Both the position numbers and the translations under genes were made by a program. From positions 24,399 through 88,398 of the forward strand of contig DAAP01000027.1 of the NCBI GenBank assembly GCA_001701165.1: 64,000 bases of DNA, given 5' to 3'. Positions 51,076 to 60,498 of the stretch are shown here, piece after piece. Numbering within the stretch: position 1 is the stretch's first letter; every line of letters begins with the position of its first letter. The DNA comes from Bacteroidales bacterium H4. GTDB lineage: Bacteria > Bacteroidota > Bacteroidia > Bacteroidales > Muribaculaceae. The notes below the pieces were generated by a model, which ran no database searches, was not told the DNA's origin, and was given only the letters and a program-made list of their open reading frames with translations.

Positions 51076-51918
51076 ATGAACCAAGCACGCCACATAGCAG
51101 CCTTAGGCACCGTCGCCATAGCGGCGCTGGTGTGGTTATGGCTATGCCTCAGCCATCTGTCGCTGTCTCCGGACAAGGAATGGCCTCCACAGCCCGACCC
51201 GTATATTGAGCTGGCACAGGTGGAAGACTTGGTTGAGACCATACAGCTGCCTCCTACGTCCGTGCCTTCGCACCAACAGCAGGATGCAGCGGCGCAGACG
51301 CCCGAAGATATCGATAATCCGGCACGCCTCGCGCCCGAAACCGGTACGGCTCTTGAGGACCGTGGCCCGGAAGGCAAACCTGCGCCGGTGATGACATCGA
51401 GTCGCCCCTCTGATATACAGGTGGAGAATAAACAGCAACCCGAAAGAACGGGGACTCCGGCAGACAACAAGCGCAAGGAAGAGCAGGCCACGGCACGCCG
51501 CACCCAATCGACGGTGGGCAATGCTTTCTCCAACGCTCGGCACAACGCCAACAACCGCAACGGTGACACCGGTAATGCCGGGCGTACTGATGGGAACCCG
51601 GCTTCGGCCGGTCCGGCCAATTCGCGGTCATCGTCTGTGGGTGTCAACCACGGACGCATTTCCGGCGGATGGGGTTTCCCGGGATATTCAAATAAAATAC
51701 CTTCCAATAAAGTTGGAAGCGTGAAAATCGAGGCCCTCTTTGATGCCGATGGTGTTGTGACACAGGCCACGGTAATCGGCGGAGACGGCAATATCTCGGA
51801 AAGCACCAAGGAGGCGTGTCTGCGCGAAGTCAGGAGGCATAAATTTGCACACACAGGTACAGCCAACGCCGAGGGTGGCAGCGCCACCATCACCTTTGTG
51901 TTCAAAGACCCGAAATAG
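51076..51918 (+). CDS. tonB: TonB-like energy transducer
   Basis: A 280-residue protein: one N-terminal transmembrane helix (about 8-30), a long Pro/Gln/Asn-rich periplasmic linker (30-190) and a C-terminal domain whose strands (VKIEALFDADGVVTQATVIG, ACLREVRRHKFAHTG, ATITFVFKD) follow the TonB C-terminal pattern. It is the third gene of the exbB-exbD-tonB set and starts 6 bases after exbD. It would power TonB-dependent porins such as the SusC protein at the left edge. Confidence 0.85.
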   Translation: MNQARHIAALGTVAIAALVWLWLCLSHLSLSPDKEWPPQPDPYIELAQVEDLVETIQLPPTSVPSHQQQDAAAQTPEDIDNPARLAPETGTALEDRGPEGKPAPVMTSSRPSDIQVENKQQPERTGTPADNKRKEEQATARRTQSTVGNAFSNARHNANNRNGDTGNAGRTDGNPASAGPANSRSSSVGVNHGRISGGWGFPGYSNKIPSNKVGSVKIEALFDADGVVTQATVIGGDGNISESTKEACLREVRRHKFAHTGTANAEGGSATITFVFKDPK

Positions 51919-52062
51919 TTGTGTCGGGCCGAAGCGGGCATTGAAAGACACCCGGCTGCGTGCGGCACATATAATATATAAGTAGGATACACATTATATA
52001 ATAGGACATATTAGTATAGGACAAACAATGGGCGCCACGGCGTCCGAAACACAATATAGAAA

Positions 52063-54102
52063 ATGACACAATACAAGCGCACCCTTATCACCGCAGCCTT
52101 GCCATATGCAAATGGCCCGGTACATATTGGCCACCTTGCCGGAGTGTATGTCCCGGCAGATATATATGCACGCTATCTGAGACTTAACGGTCGTCCGGTG
52201 GCTTTTATCTGCGGCTCGGACGAACACGGCGTGCCCATCACCATCAAGGCCAAGAAAGAGGGCGTGACGCCACAAGACATAGTAGACCGCTACCATAGTA
52301 TAATAAAGAAGTCTTTCGAGGGCCTGGGTATATCTTTCGATATATATTCGCGTACCTCCTCGAAGATACATGAACAAACCGCTTCCGAATTCTTCAAACG
52401 CCTGTACGATAAAGGACAGTTTGTAGTCAAGACTTCCGAGCAGCTGTACGATGAAAAGGCACAACAATTCCTGGCTGACCGTTACGTCACCGGTGAATGT
52501 CCCCATTGCCACAACCCCCGAGCCTACGGCGACCAATGCGAAGCCTGCGGCACATCCCTATCTCCGGACGAGCTTATCAACCCCAAGAGTGCCATCACCG
52601 GTAGCACTCCGGTCAAACGTGAGACACGCCACTGGTACCTGCCTCTGGAGCGGTGGGAAGACTTCCTGCGCCATTGGATCTTGGACGGACACAAGGAATG
52701 GAAAACAAATGTCTACGGCCAATGCAAATCGTGGCTCGATATGGGTTTGCAGCCCCGTGCCGTCACGCGCGACCTCGATTGGGGCGTACCCGTACCGCTG
52801 GACGAGGCCAAAGGCAAGGTGCTGTACGTGTGGTTTGATGCGCCCATAGGATATATCTCCAACACCAAGGAATTATATCCCGATACATGGGAAACGTGGT
52901 GGAAAGATCCTGAAACGCGTTTGATACACTTCATAGGCAAGGATAATATCGTGTTCCACTGCATTATCTTCCCGACGATGCTTAAGGCTTACGATGACAA
53001 TTTCAATTTGCCGGACAACGTGCCGGCCAATGAGTTCCTTAACCTCGAAGGCGACAAGATTTCGACATCGCGCAACTGGGCCATTTGGCTCAACGAGTAT
53101 CTCGAGGATTTCCCCGGCAAGCAAGACGTGCTGCGCTATGTACTTACCGCTAACGCCCCCGAGACTAAGGATAACGACTTCACTTGGGCCGACTTCCAGT
53201 CTCGCAACAATAACGAGCTTGTGGCCATCGCCGGCAACTTTGTCAACCGTGCTGTGGTGCTGACCCACAAGTACTTTGACGGCATCGTTCCGGCCGCAGG
53301 AACACTCGAGGACGTAGATACAGCGCTCCAAGCCGACATTCTTCAAGCTAAAGACGCTCTCGAAGATTGTATAGAGCATTTCCACTTCCGCGATGCTCTG
53401 CGCGAGGCGATGAATATCGCACGCCTCGGCAACAAGTACCTGCAAGAAACCGAGCCATGGAAGCTGGCCAAGACCGACATGGCACGCGTAGCCACCATAC
53501 TCAACCGCGCTCTCCGGATATGCGTTGACATGGCTATTGCTTTCGAACCGTTTATTCCCTTCACCTCCGCCAAGATTTGCAAGATGCTCGGCATCGCTAA
53601 ACTTCAGTGGCAAGATCTCGGGAATGATATCCTGCCTGTCGGCGAAAAGATCGGCGAAGCCGAACTCCTCTTCGAAAAAATCGATGATGAGGCCATACAG
53701 AAGCAGCTCAAGCGCCTTGAAGACATTCGCAAGGCCAACAGTATGGCTGCATGGCAGCCTGCGCCCTGTCAGCCCGAAGTGGATTTCGACACCTTTATGA
53801 AGGCCGACCTTCGCGTAGGCACTGTCAAGGCCTGTGAGCGTGTGCCCAAGGCCGACAAGTTGCTCAAATTTACTATCGATGACGGCACGGCAGACGGACG
53901 CACCATTGTCTCCGGTATTGCCAAGTACTACATTCCCGAAGATCTCGTAGGCCGTCAGGTATGTTTTATTGCCAACTTGCCCGTGCGCCGCTTGCGCGGA
54001 GTCGATTCGCAGGGCATGATACTGAGTGCCGAAGACGCCGACGGACGGCTTGTCGTCATAGGCCCGACGGGGCCGGTACATCCCGGCGCGTGCGTCAAAT
54101 GA
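52063..54102 (+). CDS. metG: Methionine--tRNA ligase
   Basis: A 679-residue class I synthetase. HIGH appears as HIGHL (21-25), the zinc knuckle region is CPHCHNPRAYGDQCEACG, and the KMSKS loop reads KISTS (about 331-335). The C-terminal 110 residues (DFDTFMKADLRVGTVKACERVPKADKLL split in two blocks here) form a tRNA-binding OB fold, which also allows dimer formation. The ATG at 52063 gives the usual short N-terminus. Confidence 0.97.
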   Translation: MTQYKRTLITAALPYANGPVHIGHLAGVYVPADIYARYLRLNGRPVAFICGSDEHGVPITIKAKKEGVTPQDIVDRYHSIIKKSFEGLGISFDIYSRTSSKIHEQTASEFFKRLYDKGQFVVKTSEQLYDEKAQQFLADRYVTGECPHCHNPRAYGDQCEACGTSLSPDELINPKSAITGSTPVKRETRHWYLPLERWEDFLRHWILDGHKEWKTNVYGQCKSWLDMGLQPRAVTRDLDWGVPVPLDEAKGKVLYVWFDAPIGYISNTKELYPDTWETWWKDPETRLIHFIGKDNIVFHCIIFPTMLKAYDDNFNLPDNVPANEFLNLEGDKISTSRNWAIWLNEYLEDFPGKQDVLRYVLTANAPETKDNDFTWADFQSRNNNELVAIAGNFVNRAVVLTHKYFDGIVPAAGTLEDVDTALQADILQAKDALEDCIEHFHFRDALREAMNIARLGNKYLQETEPWKLAKTDMARVATILNRALRICVDMAIAFEPFIPFTSAKICKMLGIAKLQWQDLGNDILPVGEKIGEAELLFEKIDDEAIQKQLKRLEDIRKANSMAAWQPAPCQPEVDFDTFMKADLRVGTVKACERVPKADKLLKFTIDDGTADGRTIVSGIAKYYIPEDLVGRQVCFIANLPVRRLRGVDSQGMILSAEDADGRLVVIGPTGPVHPGACVK

Positions 54103-54203
54103 CAATAGGATAAATCCGACGGTGGCATGACGGCGTCTACATCATGCTGCCGTCGGGAACAATATTTTCGACAATATTCCAAGCCATCAAATAGCCAATA
54201 CCC

Positions 54204-55250
54204 ATGTCCATGACCACCAAAAAACCGCGTATACTTATAGTGTATACCGGGGGCACCATCGGCATGATTGAAGATGCCGAGACCCACGCACTGCGTCCCT
54301 TCGATTTTACGCATCTGATGGATAATGTGCCCAAGGTAAAGAAACTTGACTACGAAATAGATAATATACAATTCAATCCGCCCATAGATTCCAGCGACAT
54401 GAACTTGGAGCATTGGCGGCTGATAACGCGTTCGATAGTAGATAACTATGACCGCTATGACGGATTTGTTGTATTGCACGGCACGGACACCATGGCCTAC
54501 ACGGCCAGTGCGCTGTCTTTTATGCTGCAGGGCCTGAGCAAGCCGGTAATCATCACCGGCAGCCAGCTGCCAATAGGCGAAGTTCGCACCGATGGAGAGG
54601 AAAACCTCATTACCGCCCTGCAAATTGCCGCAGCCAAAGACCCTGACGGCTCCGGTCCGATGGTGCGCGAGGTAGCCATACTTTTCGAGAATTATTTGTG
54701 GCGCGGCAATCGCTCGACCAAGCGCAGTGCAGACAACTTTAATGCCTTTAAGAGCCATAATTATCCGGCACTTGCAAAGATTGGTCTGGGCATACACTTC
54801 GAGCCTAAGGCTCTGGCACGTCCGGCCGCAGGTACGACACTGCATCCGATGTACGAGATGGACCCCGCCGTCGTTGTAATAGACCTATATCCGGGATTGG
54901 ATGCGCGTACGCTTGACCACCTGCTCAATACGCCCGGCATTCGCGGTGTCATACTGCGCACCTACGGGGCAGGCAATGGCCCCACGGACAGATGGTTTAT
55001 GGATTGCATAAAGAATGGCATCGGTCGCGGCCTGGCCATACTGAATGTGACGCAGTGTGGTAACGGCGGCGTCCATGCCACACGTTATGTGGGCGGTGAG
55101 ATGCTTTCCAGTATCGGCGTTGTTTCGGGACACGACCTTACATTTGAAGCGGCCATCACCAAGATGATGTTTTTGCTGGCGCAAGACCTTACAACCACTC
55201 AGCTCCGCTACCGTTTGGCCATCCCCCTCTGCGGCGAAATGTCCTATTGA
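54204..55250 (+). CDS. ansA: Type I L-asparaginase
   Basis: A 348-residue cytoplasmic asparaginase with both active-site motifs: VYTGGTIGM (Thr nucleophile) near residue 13 and VVLHGTDTMAYTASALSF near residue 92. IITGSQLPIGEVRTDGEENL follows. No signal peptide is present, so it is the type I form (low affinity, cytoplasmic). The gene ends before a strong bidirectional terminator. Confidence 0.94.
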   Translation: MSMTTKKPRILIVYTGGTIGMIEDAETHALRPFDFTHLMDNVPKVKKLDYEIDNIQFNPPIDSSDMNLEHWRLITRSIVDNYDRYDGFVVLHGTDTMAYTASALSFMLQGLSKPVIITGSQLPIGEVRTDGEENLITALQIAAAKDPDGSGPMVREVAILFENYLWRGNRSTKRSADNFNAFKSHNYPALAKIGLGIHFEPKALARPAAGTTLHPMYEMDPAVVVIDLYPGLDARTLDHLLNTPGIRGVILRTYGAGNGPTDRWFMDCIKNGIGRGLAILNVTQCGNGGVHATRYVGGEMLSSIGVVSGHDLTFEAAITKMMFLLAQDLTTTQLRYRLAIPLCGEMSY

Positions 55251-55374
55251 TTTGAGGAAACAAAACATAAACCTTAACGGCCATGTATTCGGCCACGGGT
55301 TGCGCGGAAAGGCATATGGGATAAAGGGGCGAATGCGGCAACAATGCAAATGTTGAAGTAGCGCATACTAAACG

Positions 55375-55429
55375 ATAATAATACAATAAGGGCAGATGCC
55401 GACGGCATCTGCCCTTATTGTATTATTAT
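55375..55429. terminator. Bidirectional terminator, 26-bp perfect hairpin
   Basis: The arms 55375-55400 and 55404-55429 are perfectly complementary (GC-rich core GGGCAGATGCC flanked by ATAATAATACAATAA) with the 3-base loop GAC. It lies between the convergent ansA and OmpA genes and ends with AT-rich runs on both sides, so it serves both strands. Confidence 0.92.
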
Positions 55430-55438
55430 ATCGGATGA

Positions 55439-56671
55439 TTATTCGGCTTCTTCGATGGTGGTAGCGCGGCCGAGGGCTGCGTACTTGTCACCGAGGTCTA
55501 CGAGGTTGGCGTTGTCAATCTTGACATCGAGTTGCGACTCGGGCACGCCTTTGCGGATGAGCTGTTTCTTGACACCGTTTACGCGGTTCCAGCGCAGGCG
55601 CTCGTTGATTTTGTCATTACCGGTATAGTTGTCTGCCCATCCGGTGATGACGTACTTCTTGTCGGGGTTGTCCTTCATTACGCCGGCTACTGCTTCAAGC
55701 AGGCCTACGTCCTTCTTTGTCAGACGGAAGATGTTGATGGGGTAGTAGATGGTGGCCAGAGGAGCTTTTTCGACCACGGGCTCGGGAACGGGCTTGTTGA
55801 GGCAATCCTTGAGTTGGTCTTCAAGGTCTTTGATGCGGTCGTTGGCGGCCTGGAGGCGTGCACGGTATGCATCGCAGTTTTCGGCGGGAGGACATACGGG
55901 AATGACGGGTGCGCTCCATTCACGCTTGTTGAAGAGGTAGGTCACGCCCAGAAATGCTGCCAAATCGTGGCTTGTACGGTTCCAGCCATCGCCTTCTTCG
56001 TCCTTGTGGTTGTCAATGCCGCTATAGCGGATGTCCAGAGACAGGTGAACTTGGTCGCTGAGGCGGAAGTCGTTGATAAGGCCGGCGCGGAATACGAGCA
56101 CGCGGTCTTGGTTGCGCTTGTATCCGTTGGATTTGATGACATTGCCTCTTGCATCGGTGGTGTAATCCTTGGTGAATGTCCAGTAACCGCCTGCGCCTGC
56201 ATAGAAGATGGCGTTGTAGCGGCGTCCGGGATGGTATCCGCACCACCAGTTGGTGAGGTTGAGCATTGCGTCAAATACGGGACCTACTTGGTTGAATTTC
56301 TGCTTGTACTTGCCTTCTACGAGTGGCTCGTCAAGTTTGCAGTCTTCGGTGCGAATATCTGACAGACCTTTGAGAGTCATGTAGTTGGCGCCGATGCGCA
56401 GGGCGATGATGGGCGAGAACCATTTGCCGACATAAAGTCCGGCAGCCGGAGCGAAGCGATCCCATGTCTTACGGTCGCTGTCGCCGTGCGAGAAGTAGAT
56501 GTTGGCACCACCTTCGGCGGTGATAAACCAGTTGTCTTTAAAACGGTTGAAGAGGTAGCCTTGGCCGGGATCTTCCACGTAGGTGATTTCCTGCTGTGCA
56601 GCCTCTTGTGCCCATGCGGAGGCGCTGAAAAGGCCGGCGCATGCAATTGCTAATAGCGTAGCTTTTTTCAT
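55439..56671 (-). CDS. OmpA-family outer membrane protein
   Basis: A 410-residue protein with a signal peptide (cleavage after SAWAQ, about 21). Residues 30-260 form an eight-stranded-type barrel (NWFITAEGGANIYFSH, LSLDIRYSGI, FLGVTYLFNKREW). A short coiled segment (RLQAANDRIKDLEDQLKDC) leads to the OmpA C-terminal peptidoglycan-binding domain (KYVITGWADNYTGNDKINER, LRWNRVNGVKKQLI). It ties the outer membrane to the cell wall. The start at 56671 is preferred over upstream in-frame ATGs because the signal peptide begins there. Confidence 0.92.
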   Translation of the reverse strand: MKKATLLAIACAGLFSASAWAQEAAQQEITYVEDPGQGYLFNRFKDNWFITAEGGANIYFSHGDSDRKTWDRFAPAAGLYVGKWFSPIIALRIGANYMTLKGLSDIRTEDCKLDEPLVEGKYKQKFNQVGPVFDAMLNLTNWWCGYHPGRRYNAIFYAGAGGYWTFTKDYTTDARGNVIKSNGYKRNQDRVLVFRAGLINDFRLSDQVHLSLDIRYSGIDNHKDEEGDGWNRTSHDLAAFLGVTYLFNKREWSAPVIPVCPPAENCDAYRARLQAANDRIKDLEDQLKDCLNKPVPEPVVEKAPLATIYYPINIFRLTKKDVGLLEAVAGVMKDNPDKKYVITGWADNYTGNDKINERLRWNRVNGVKKQLIRKGVPESQLDVKIDNANLVDLGDKYAALGRATTIEEAE

Positions 56672-56935
56672 TGAGGTTGAGGTTTTATGGTTTGTGTTAT
56701 TTGTATTTGTATTTCTTTTATTTGTTGGAAAATAGCATTCTGAGTACAGTGCTTGTTTCAAGTCGCTAAATTACTCATTTTTTTTGAATTGGGCTTAATA
56801 AATTTTAAGAAAAACGTCTAAGTGCTTTGTTTTTACCTTTTTTTTGTGGTTTTGCGGTTTGTTCGGGTGGTTTTTGCAGCGTAAATAGGGGAAGTCCGGA
56901 CCGATTTTTAAGGGAGTATCGGTCGTTGGAGAGCG

Positions 56936-57778
56936 TTAGTGGAATGTGTCTGAGAGCTTTTGCACCGGTGGACCGACAGTAGGGTTGCGCGGCCCCCAAT
57001 TGTTTTTTGAGCGCAACAATTCGTATAGTATTCCGCCGACATCGATGCCTATGGATTGTCCGCCGAGCATAAAGTACGGCTCGAGCATGGGGCGCGTCTC
57101 CCATTGGCCGGAGAGCATTGAGCGTTCGCTACGCATGCCCATGCGTACTCCCCATTTTCGGGCAAAGCGGTAGTCGAGGAAGGCCCCTATGGAGGGGGTG
57201 TCGTAGTACCCGGCCAGTGCCGGTTGCGGCATTCCGCCGCCGGAGAAGTATCCGCCGAAGGCTGTAATACTCCATTTGTCATTGAAACGATAGGTTATAT
57301 CTCCGCCGAAGCCCCATCGGGTGTCCAGGCCGCAGAAGTGTCCGTATTTGGAGACATTGCCGTGGATGTGCAGCGACAATGCGCCGAAGTCTTGGCGGAG
57401 GTTGAGCGCTCCCGATTCGATACCCATCGTCCCGGGCAAGGACGTTGTAGCGCCGGAGGCGTATAATGAGCCTGTGTCCCATCTGTATATGGGTGCGATA
57501 CCGGGAGCGTAGGGATAGGTGCGGTAGGTATACGCGGCGGGGTTGACGGGCGGCAGCTGTCGGTCTATAGTGGTGCGTCGGTAGTAGGAGGCGTTACCTA
57601 TGGTCTCGGGCTGAGACGGCTGGATGGTGGATGTGGGGACGTAATTGGCGGTGTCGATGGGTGTCGTCATCTGTATTCGAGGCGTGCGTAGGCTGTCCGG
57701 CAATTCGTTTTCGGCGAATGTCGGCATGGCTGTCGCCAGTGCGGCTAATATGGCTGCTGTCAGGTGTCCGGGTCTCAT
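56936..57778 (-). CDS. Secreted outer-membrane-barrel-like protein, function unknown
   Basis: A 280-residue protein with a signal peptide (cleavage after TFAE, about 23). The mature part has a Pro-rich linker (about 40-95), then alternating strand motifs of a beta barrel (GALSLHIHGNVSKYGHF, WGFGGDITYRFNDKWSITAFGGYFSGGG in pieces, GAFLDYRFARKWGVRMGMRS). Several Bacteroidales carry such hypothetical exported proteins; no function is known to me. The gap 56672-56935 before it contains AT-rich DNA with no gene. Confidence 0.7.
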   Translation of the reverse strand: MRPGHLTAAILAALATAMPTFAENELPDSLRTPRIQMTTPIDTANYVPTSTIQPSQPETIGNASYYRRTTIDRQLPPVNPAAYTYRTYPYAPGIAPIYRWDTGSLYASGATTSLPGTMGIESGALNLRQDFGALSLHIHGNVSKYGHFCGLDTRWGFGGDITYRFNDKWSITAFGGYFSGGGMPQPALAGYYDTPSIGAFLDYRFARKWGVRMGMRSERSMLSGQWETRPMLEPYFMLGGQSIGIDVGGILYELLRSKNNWGPRNPTVGPPVQKLSDTFH

Positions 57779-57983
57779 CGTGAGATGGTGTTTGTTGTGT
57801 TCAACCGCTTGTAGCGCAAATTTAGGTATTTTTTTTGAAATGCCAACATTCTGAGTGATAAATTTTTGAAATTGTGTGCTTGATGGTCTGTATCTGTAGT
57901 GATGGCGGATATTGTGTTATGTTGAGTGGTGGTTGCGGGCGCTATGTGTTGCGCTGTTCCGGGATTGGTGGAGACGATACAGA

Positions 57984-58025
57984 GACAGCGGATGGACGGC
58001 GAATAAAAGCCGTCCATCCGCTGTC
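57984..58025 (-). terminator. 17-bp perfect hairpin after ackA
   Basis: GACAGCGGATGGACGGC (57984-58000) and GCCGTCCATCCGCTGTC (58009-58025) pair without mismatch around the loop GAATAAAA. It lies 20 bases after the ackA stop on the minus strand. There is no T-run on that side, but such a stable hairpin probably marks the 3' end. The rest of 57779-58045 shows no gene. Confidence 0.72.
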
Positions 58026-58045
58026 GTGTTTTCGAGGGTGGGGTG

Positions 58046-59248
58046 TCAGAGTTTGCTGACGATGTCGCGTGTGTCGCGTGCAATCATCAGTTCCTCGTCG
58101 GTAGGTACGACTACGACCTTGACGGCCGAGTCGTCTGTGGAGAGGACTGTCTCGGTGCCGCGGGTACGGGCGTTAAGTTCCTCGTCGATTTTGACGCCTA
58201 TGAATGCCAGGGGACGGCATACGTCGGCGCGTAGTCCGGTCTGGTTTTCGCCCACGCCGCCGGTGAACACTATGATATCTACGCCGCCCATCTCGGCTGC
58301 GTAAGCGCCGATATACTTGATGATGCGCTGTTGGTAGATGCTCAGGGCCAGGATGGCGCGTGGGTTGCCTTCGCTGACGGCCTTTTCGAGTTCGCGCATA
58401 TCGGAGCTGACGCCACTGACGCCTTGGACGCCTGATTCTTTATTGATGATATGCTGGATGTCGGCGGCTGTGTATCCGTGCTTTTTCATTAGGAAGGTCA
58501 GTACTCCGGGGTCTACATCGCCCACGCGAGTGCCCATCATAAGACCTTCGGTGGGAGTCAGCCCCATGGATGTGTCCACGCTCTTGCCGTGATCTACGGC
58601 CGTGATGCTGCCGCCGTTGCCTATATGGCAGGTGATGATGCGCTTGTCGGTTATGTCGCAGTTCAGGATTTGGCATACACGTTGGCTGACATAGCGGTGG
58701 CTGGTGCCGTGGAAACCATAGCGGCGCACGCCGTCTTCCTCGTAGAAGCGATAGGGTAGGGGATAGATGTACGATTTGGCGGGCATGGTCTGGTGAAATG
58801 CGGTATCGAAGACGCCTACCTGTGGTACGTCGGGGAGTATGGCTTCGATGGCCTCAACGCCGGTCATATTGGCGGGGTTGTGCAGCGGTGCCAGAACATA
58901 GCATTGGCGTACCATGTCTTTGACGGCTTCGTCTATGAGTACGCTCTTGTTGAATTTCTCGCCGCCGTGTACCAGCCGATGTCCCACTGCCTTTATACAG
59001 CTATAGTCCTTGATACATCCTTCTGTGGGGTCGGTGAGTAAATCGAGAATGGCTTTGACCGAGCCTTTATGATCCGCGTGTCCTAACTGGCGTATGCTCT
59101 TGCCGCCTTCGTGGTTGCGGTATTTGAGGAATGTGTCGGTCATTCCCACTTTTTCGACACCGCCTTCGGCGAGAGCCGTCTCGGTGTCTGTGTCTATGAG
59201 TTTGTATTTGACGGATGACGATCCGCAGTTGAGCACTAATATAAGCAT
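58046..59248 (-). CDS. ackA: Acetate kinase
   Basis: A 400-residue kinase with the family blocks LVLNCGSSSVKYKLID, HRLVHGGEKF, YGFHGTSHRYVSQR, CHIGNGGSITAVDHGKSVDT and TGGVGENQTGLR. It converts acetyl phosphate and ADP to acetate and ATP. It is 70 bases downstream of pta on the minus strand, the usual pta-ackA pair for acetate formation in fermentation. Confidence 0.97.
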   Translation of the reverse strand: MLILVLNCGSSSVKYKLIDTDTETALAEGGVEKVGMTDTFLKYRNHEGGKSIRQLGHADHKGSVKAILDLLTDPTEGCIKDYSCIKAVGHRLVHGGEKFNKSVLIDEAVKDMVRQCYVLAPLHNPANMTGVEAIEAILPDVPQVGVFDTAFHQTMPAKSYIYPLPYRFYEEDGVRRYGFHGTSHRYVSQRVCQILNCDITDKRIITCHIGNGGSITAVDHGKSVDTSMGLTPTEGLMMGTRVGDVDPGVLTFLMKKHGYTAADIQHIINKESGVQGVSGVSSDMRELEKAVSEGNPRAILALSIYQQRIIKYIGAYAAEMGGVDIIVFTGGVGENQTGLRADVCRPLAFIGVKIDEELNARTRGTETVLSTDDSAVKVVVVPTDEELMIARDTRDIVSKL

Positions 59249-59318
59249 GGTCGTATGTGTTGTGTAGTGGCGGTTCGGGCCGTTGCGGTGTGCGCCGACC
59301 CCGACTCGCGGATGTAGT

Positions 59319-60332
59319 TTATTGATGTTTCAGCCCTATGGCTTGGTTGCAGGTGATGATTATGGTCTTGTAGATGTCTTCGGGGAAGCATCCGCGGGAT
59401 AGGTCGTTGACCGGTGCGGCGAGACCTTGGAGGATAGGGCCTACGGCCTGTACGCCGCCGAGACGTTGTACTAGTTTGTAGCAGATGTTGCCGACACTCA
59501 GATTGGGGAATACCAAGACGTTGGCGCGTCCGCTCAGAGGCGACCCGGGGGCTTTGGAGGCTGCCACGCCGGGGACTATGGCTGCATCGGCCTGCAATTC
59601 GCCGTCTATTATCAGCTCGGGCGCCATCTGATGTGCCAGTGCCGTGGCTTCGATGACTTTGTCCGCAGTGGGGTCGTGGGCGCTGCCCTTTGTGGAAAAT
59701 GATAGCATGGCCACTCGCGGAGTGATGCCGGCCACGTCGCGTGCGGTAGCGGCGGTGCTGACGGCTATGTCGGCGAGTTGCTCGGCGTCGGGTTCGGGTA
59801 CGACGGCGCAGTCTGCAAACACCATGATGCCGTCTGTGCCGAAGGGCGAACCCTCGGGCAGCAGCATCACAAATGCTCCGGATACCACCTTAATGCCTTT
59901 GCGTGTCTTGATGACTTGGAAGGCTGCACGCAGTACGTTGGCTGTGGTATTCATAGCTCCGGCCACCTGCCCGTCTGCGTCCCCGGCCTTCACCATCAGG
60001 CAGCCGAGGTACAGCGGATTGGCTGTCGTCAGTCTGGATTCCTCTTCGGTCATGCCTTTGGAACGTCGCAGTTCGAGCAGAAGCGGCGCGTAGCGGTCGA
60101 TGACGGCTTCGTCGGCGGGGTTGACGATGGTTGCGCGCGAAATCTCGGGGAGGTTCATCTCGGTGGCCATACGGTGTATCTCGGCCGGGTCGCCGATAAG
60201 GATGATGTCGGCCAGGGCATCGGCGATGATGCGGTTGGCGGCATTGAGAGTGCGTGGTTCGGTACCCTCGGGAAGCACTATGCGCCGGCGATGTGTGCGA
60301 GCGTTGCTTGTGAGTTTTTCAAACAGTGTCAT
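59319..60332 (-). CDS. pta: Phosphate acetyltransferase
   Basis: A 337-residue enzyme of the short (single-domain) form, with RIVLPEGTEPRTLNAANRI, PLYLGCLMVKAGDADGQVAGA and ANVLVFPNLSVGNICYKLVQRLGG as typical blocks. It converts acetyl-CoA to acetyl phosphate. The start at 60332 (MTLFEKLTSNA) is the usual one. A -7 box lies about 50 bases upstream. Confidence 0.96.
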   Translation of the reverse strand: MTLFEKLTSNARTHRRRIVLPEGTEPRTLNAANRIIADALADIILIGDPAEIHRMATEMNLPEISRATIVNPADEAVIDRYAPLLLELRRSKGMTEEESRLTTANPLYLGCLMVKAGDADGQVAGAMNTTANVLRAAFQVIKTRKGIKVVSGAFVMLLPEGSPFGTDGIMVFADCAVVPEPDAEQLADIAVSTAATARDVAGITPRVAMLSFSTKGSAHDPTADKVIEATALAHQMAPELIIDGELQADAAIVPGVAASKAPGSPLSGRANVLVFPNLSVGNICYKLVQRLGGVQAVGPILQGLAAPVNDLSRGCFPEDIYKTIIITCNQAIGLKHQ

Positions 60333-60384
60333 GATGACGTATGTATGTTTTGGTTTGAATAGATATGCTTTTGCTATGCCGTTG

Positions 60385-60392
60385 CAAAGGTA
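60385..60392 (-). promoter_or_regulatory. -7 element of pta-ackA
   Basis: The minus strand reads TACCTTTG. It is 53 bases before the pta start. No TTTG or TTG is seen at 19-20 bases further upstream, so only the -7 box is supported. Confidence 0.5.
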
Positions 60393-60422
60393 CGAATTTT
60401 ATTTCGGATAGTGTCTACATGG

Positions 60423-60462
60423 CAGGCCGCCGAAATGCATAACGAGCAGCCTCGGCGGCCTG
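60423..60462 (-). terminator. 11-bp hairpin after the LRR gene
   Basis: CAGGCCGCCGA and TCGGCGGCCTG pair perfectly around an 18-base loop, 36 bases after the LRR stop codon on the minus strand. No T-run follows, so it may be a terminator of reduced efficiency or a stable 3' end. Confidence 0.5.
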
Positions 60463-60498
60463 TGTGTCAGCGTTGCCTTTTGATGGGCTTTGGCGATT

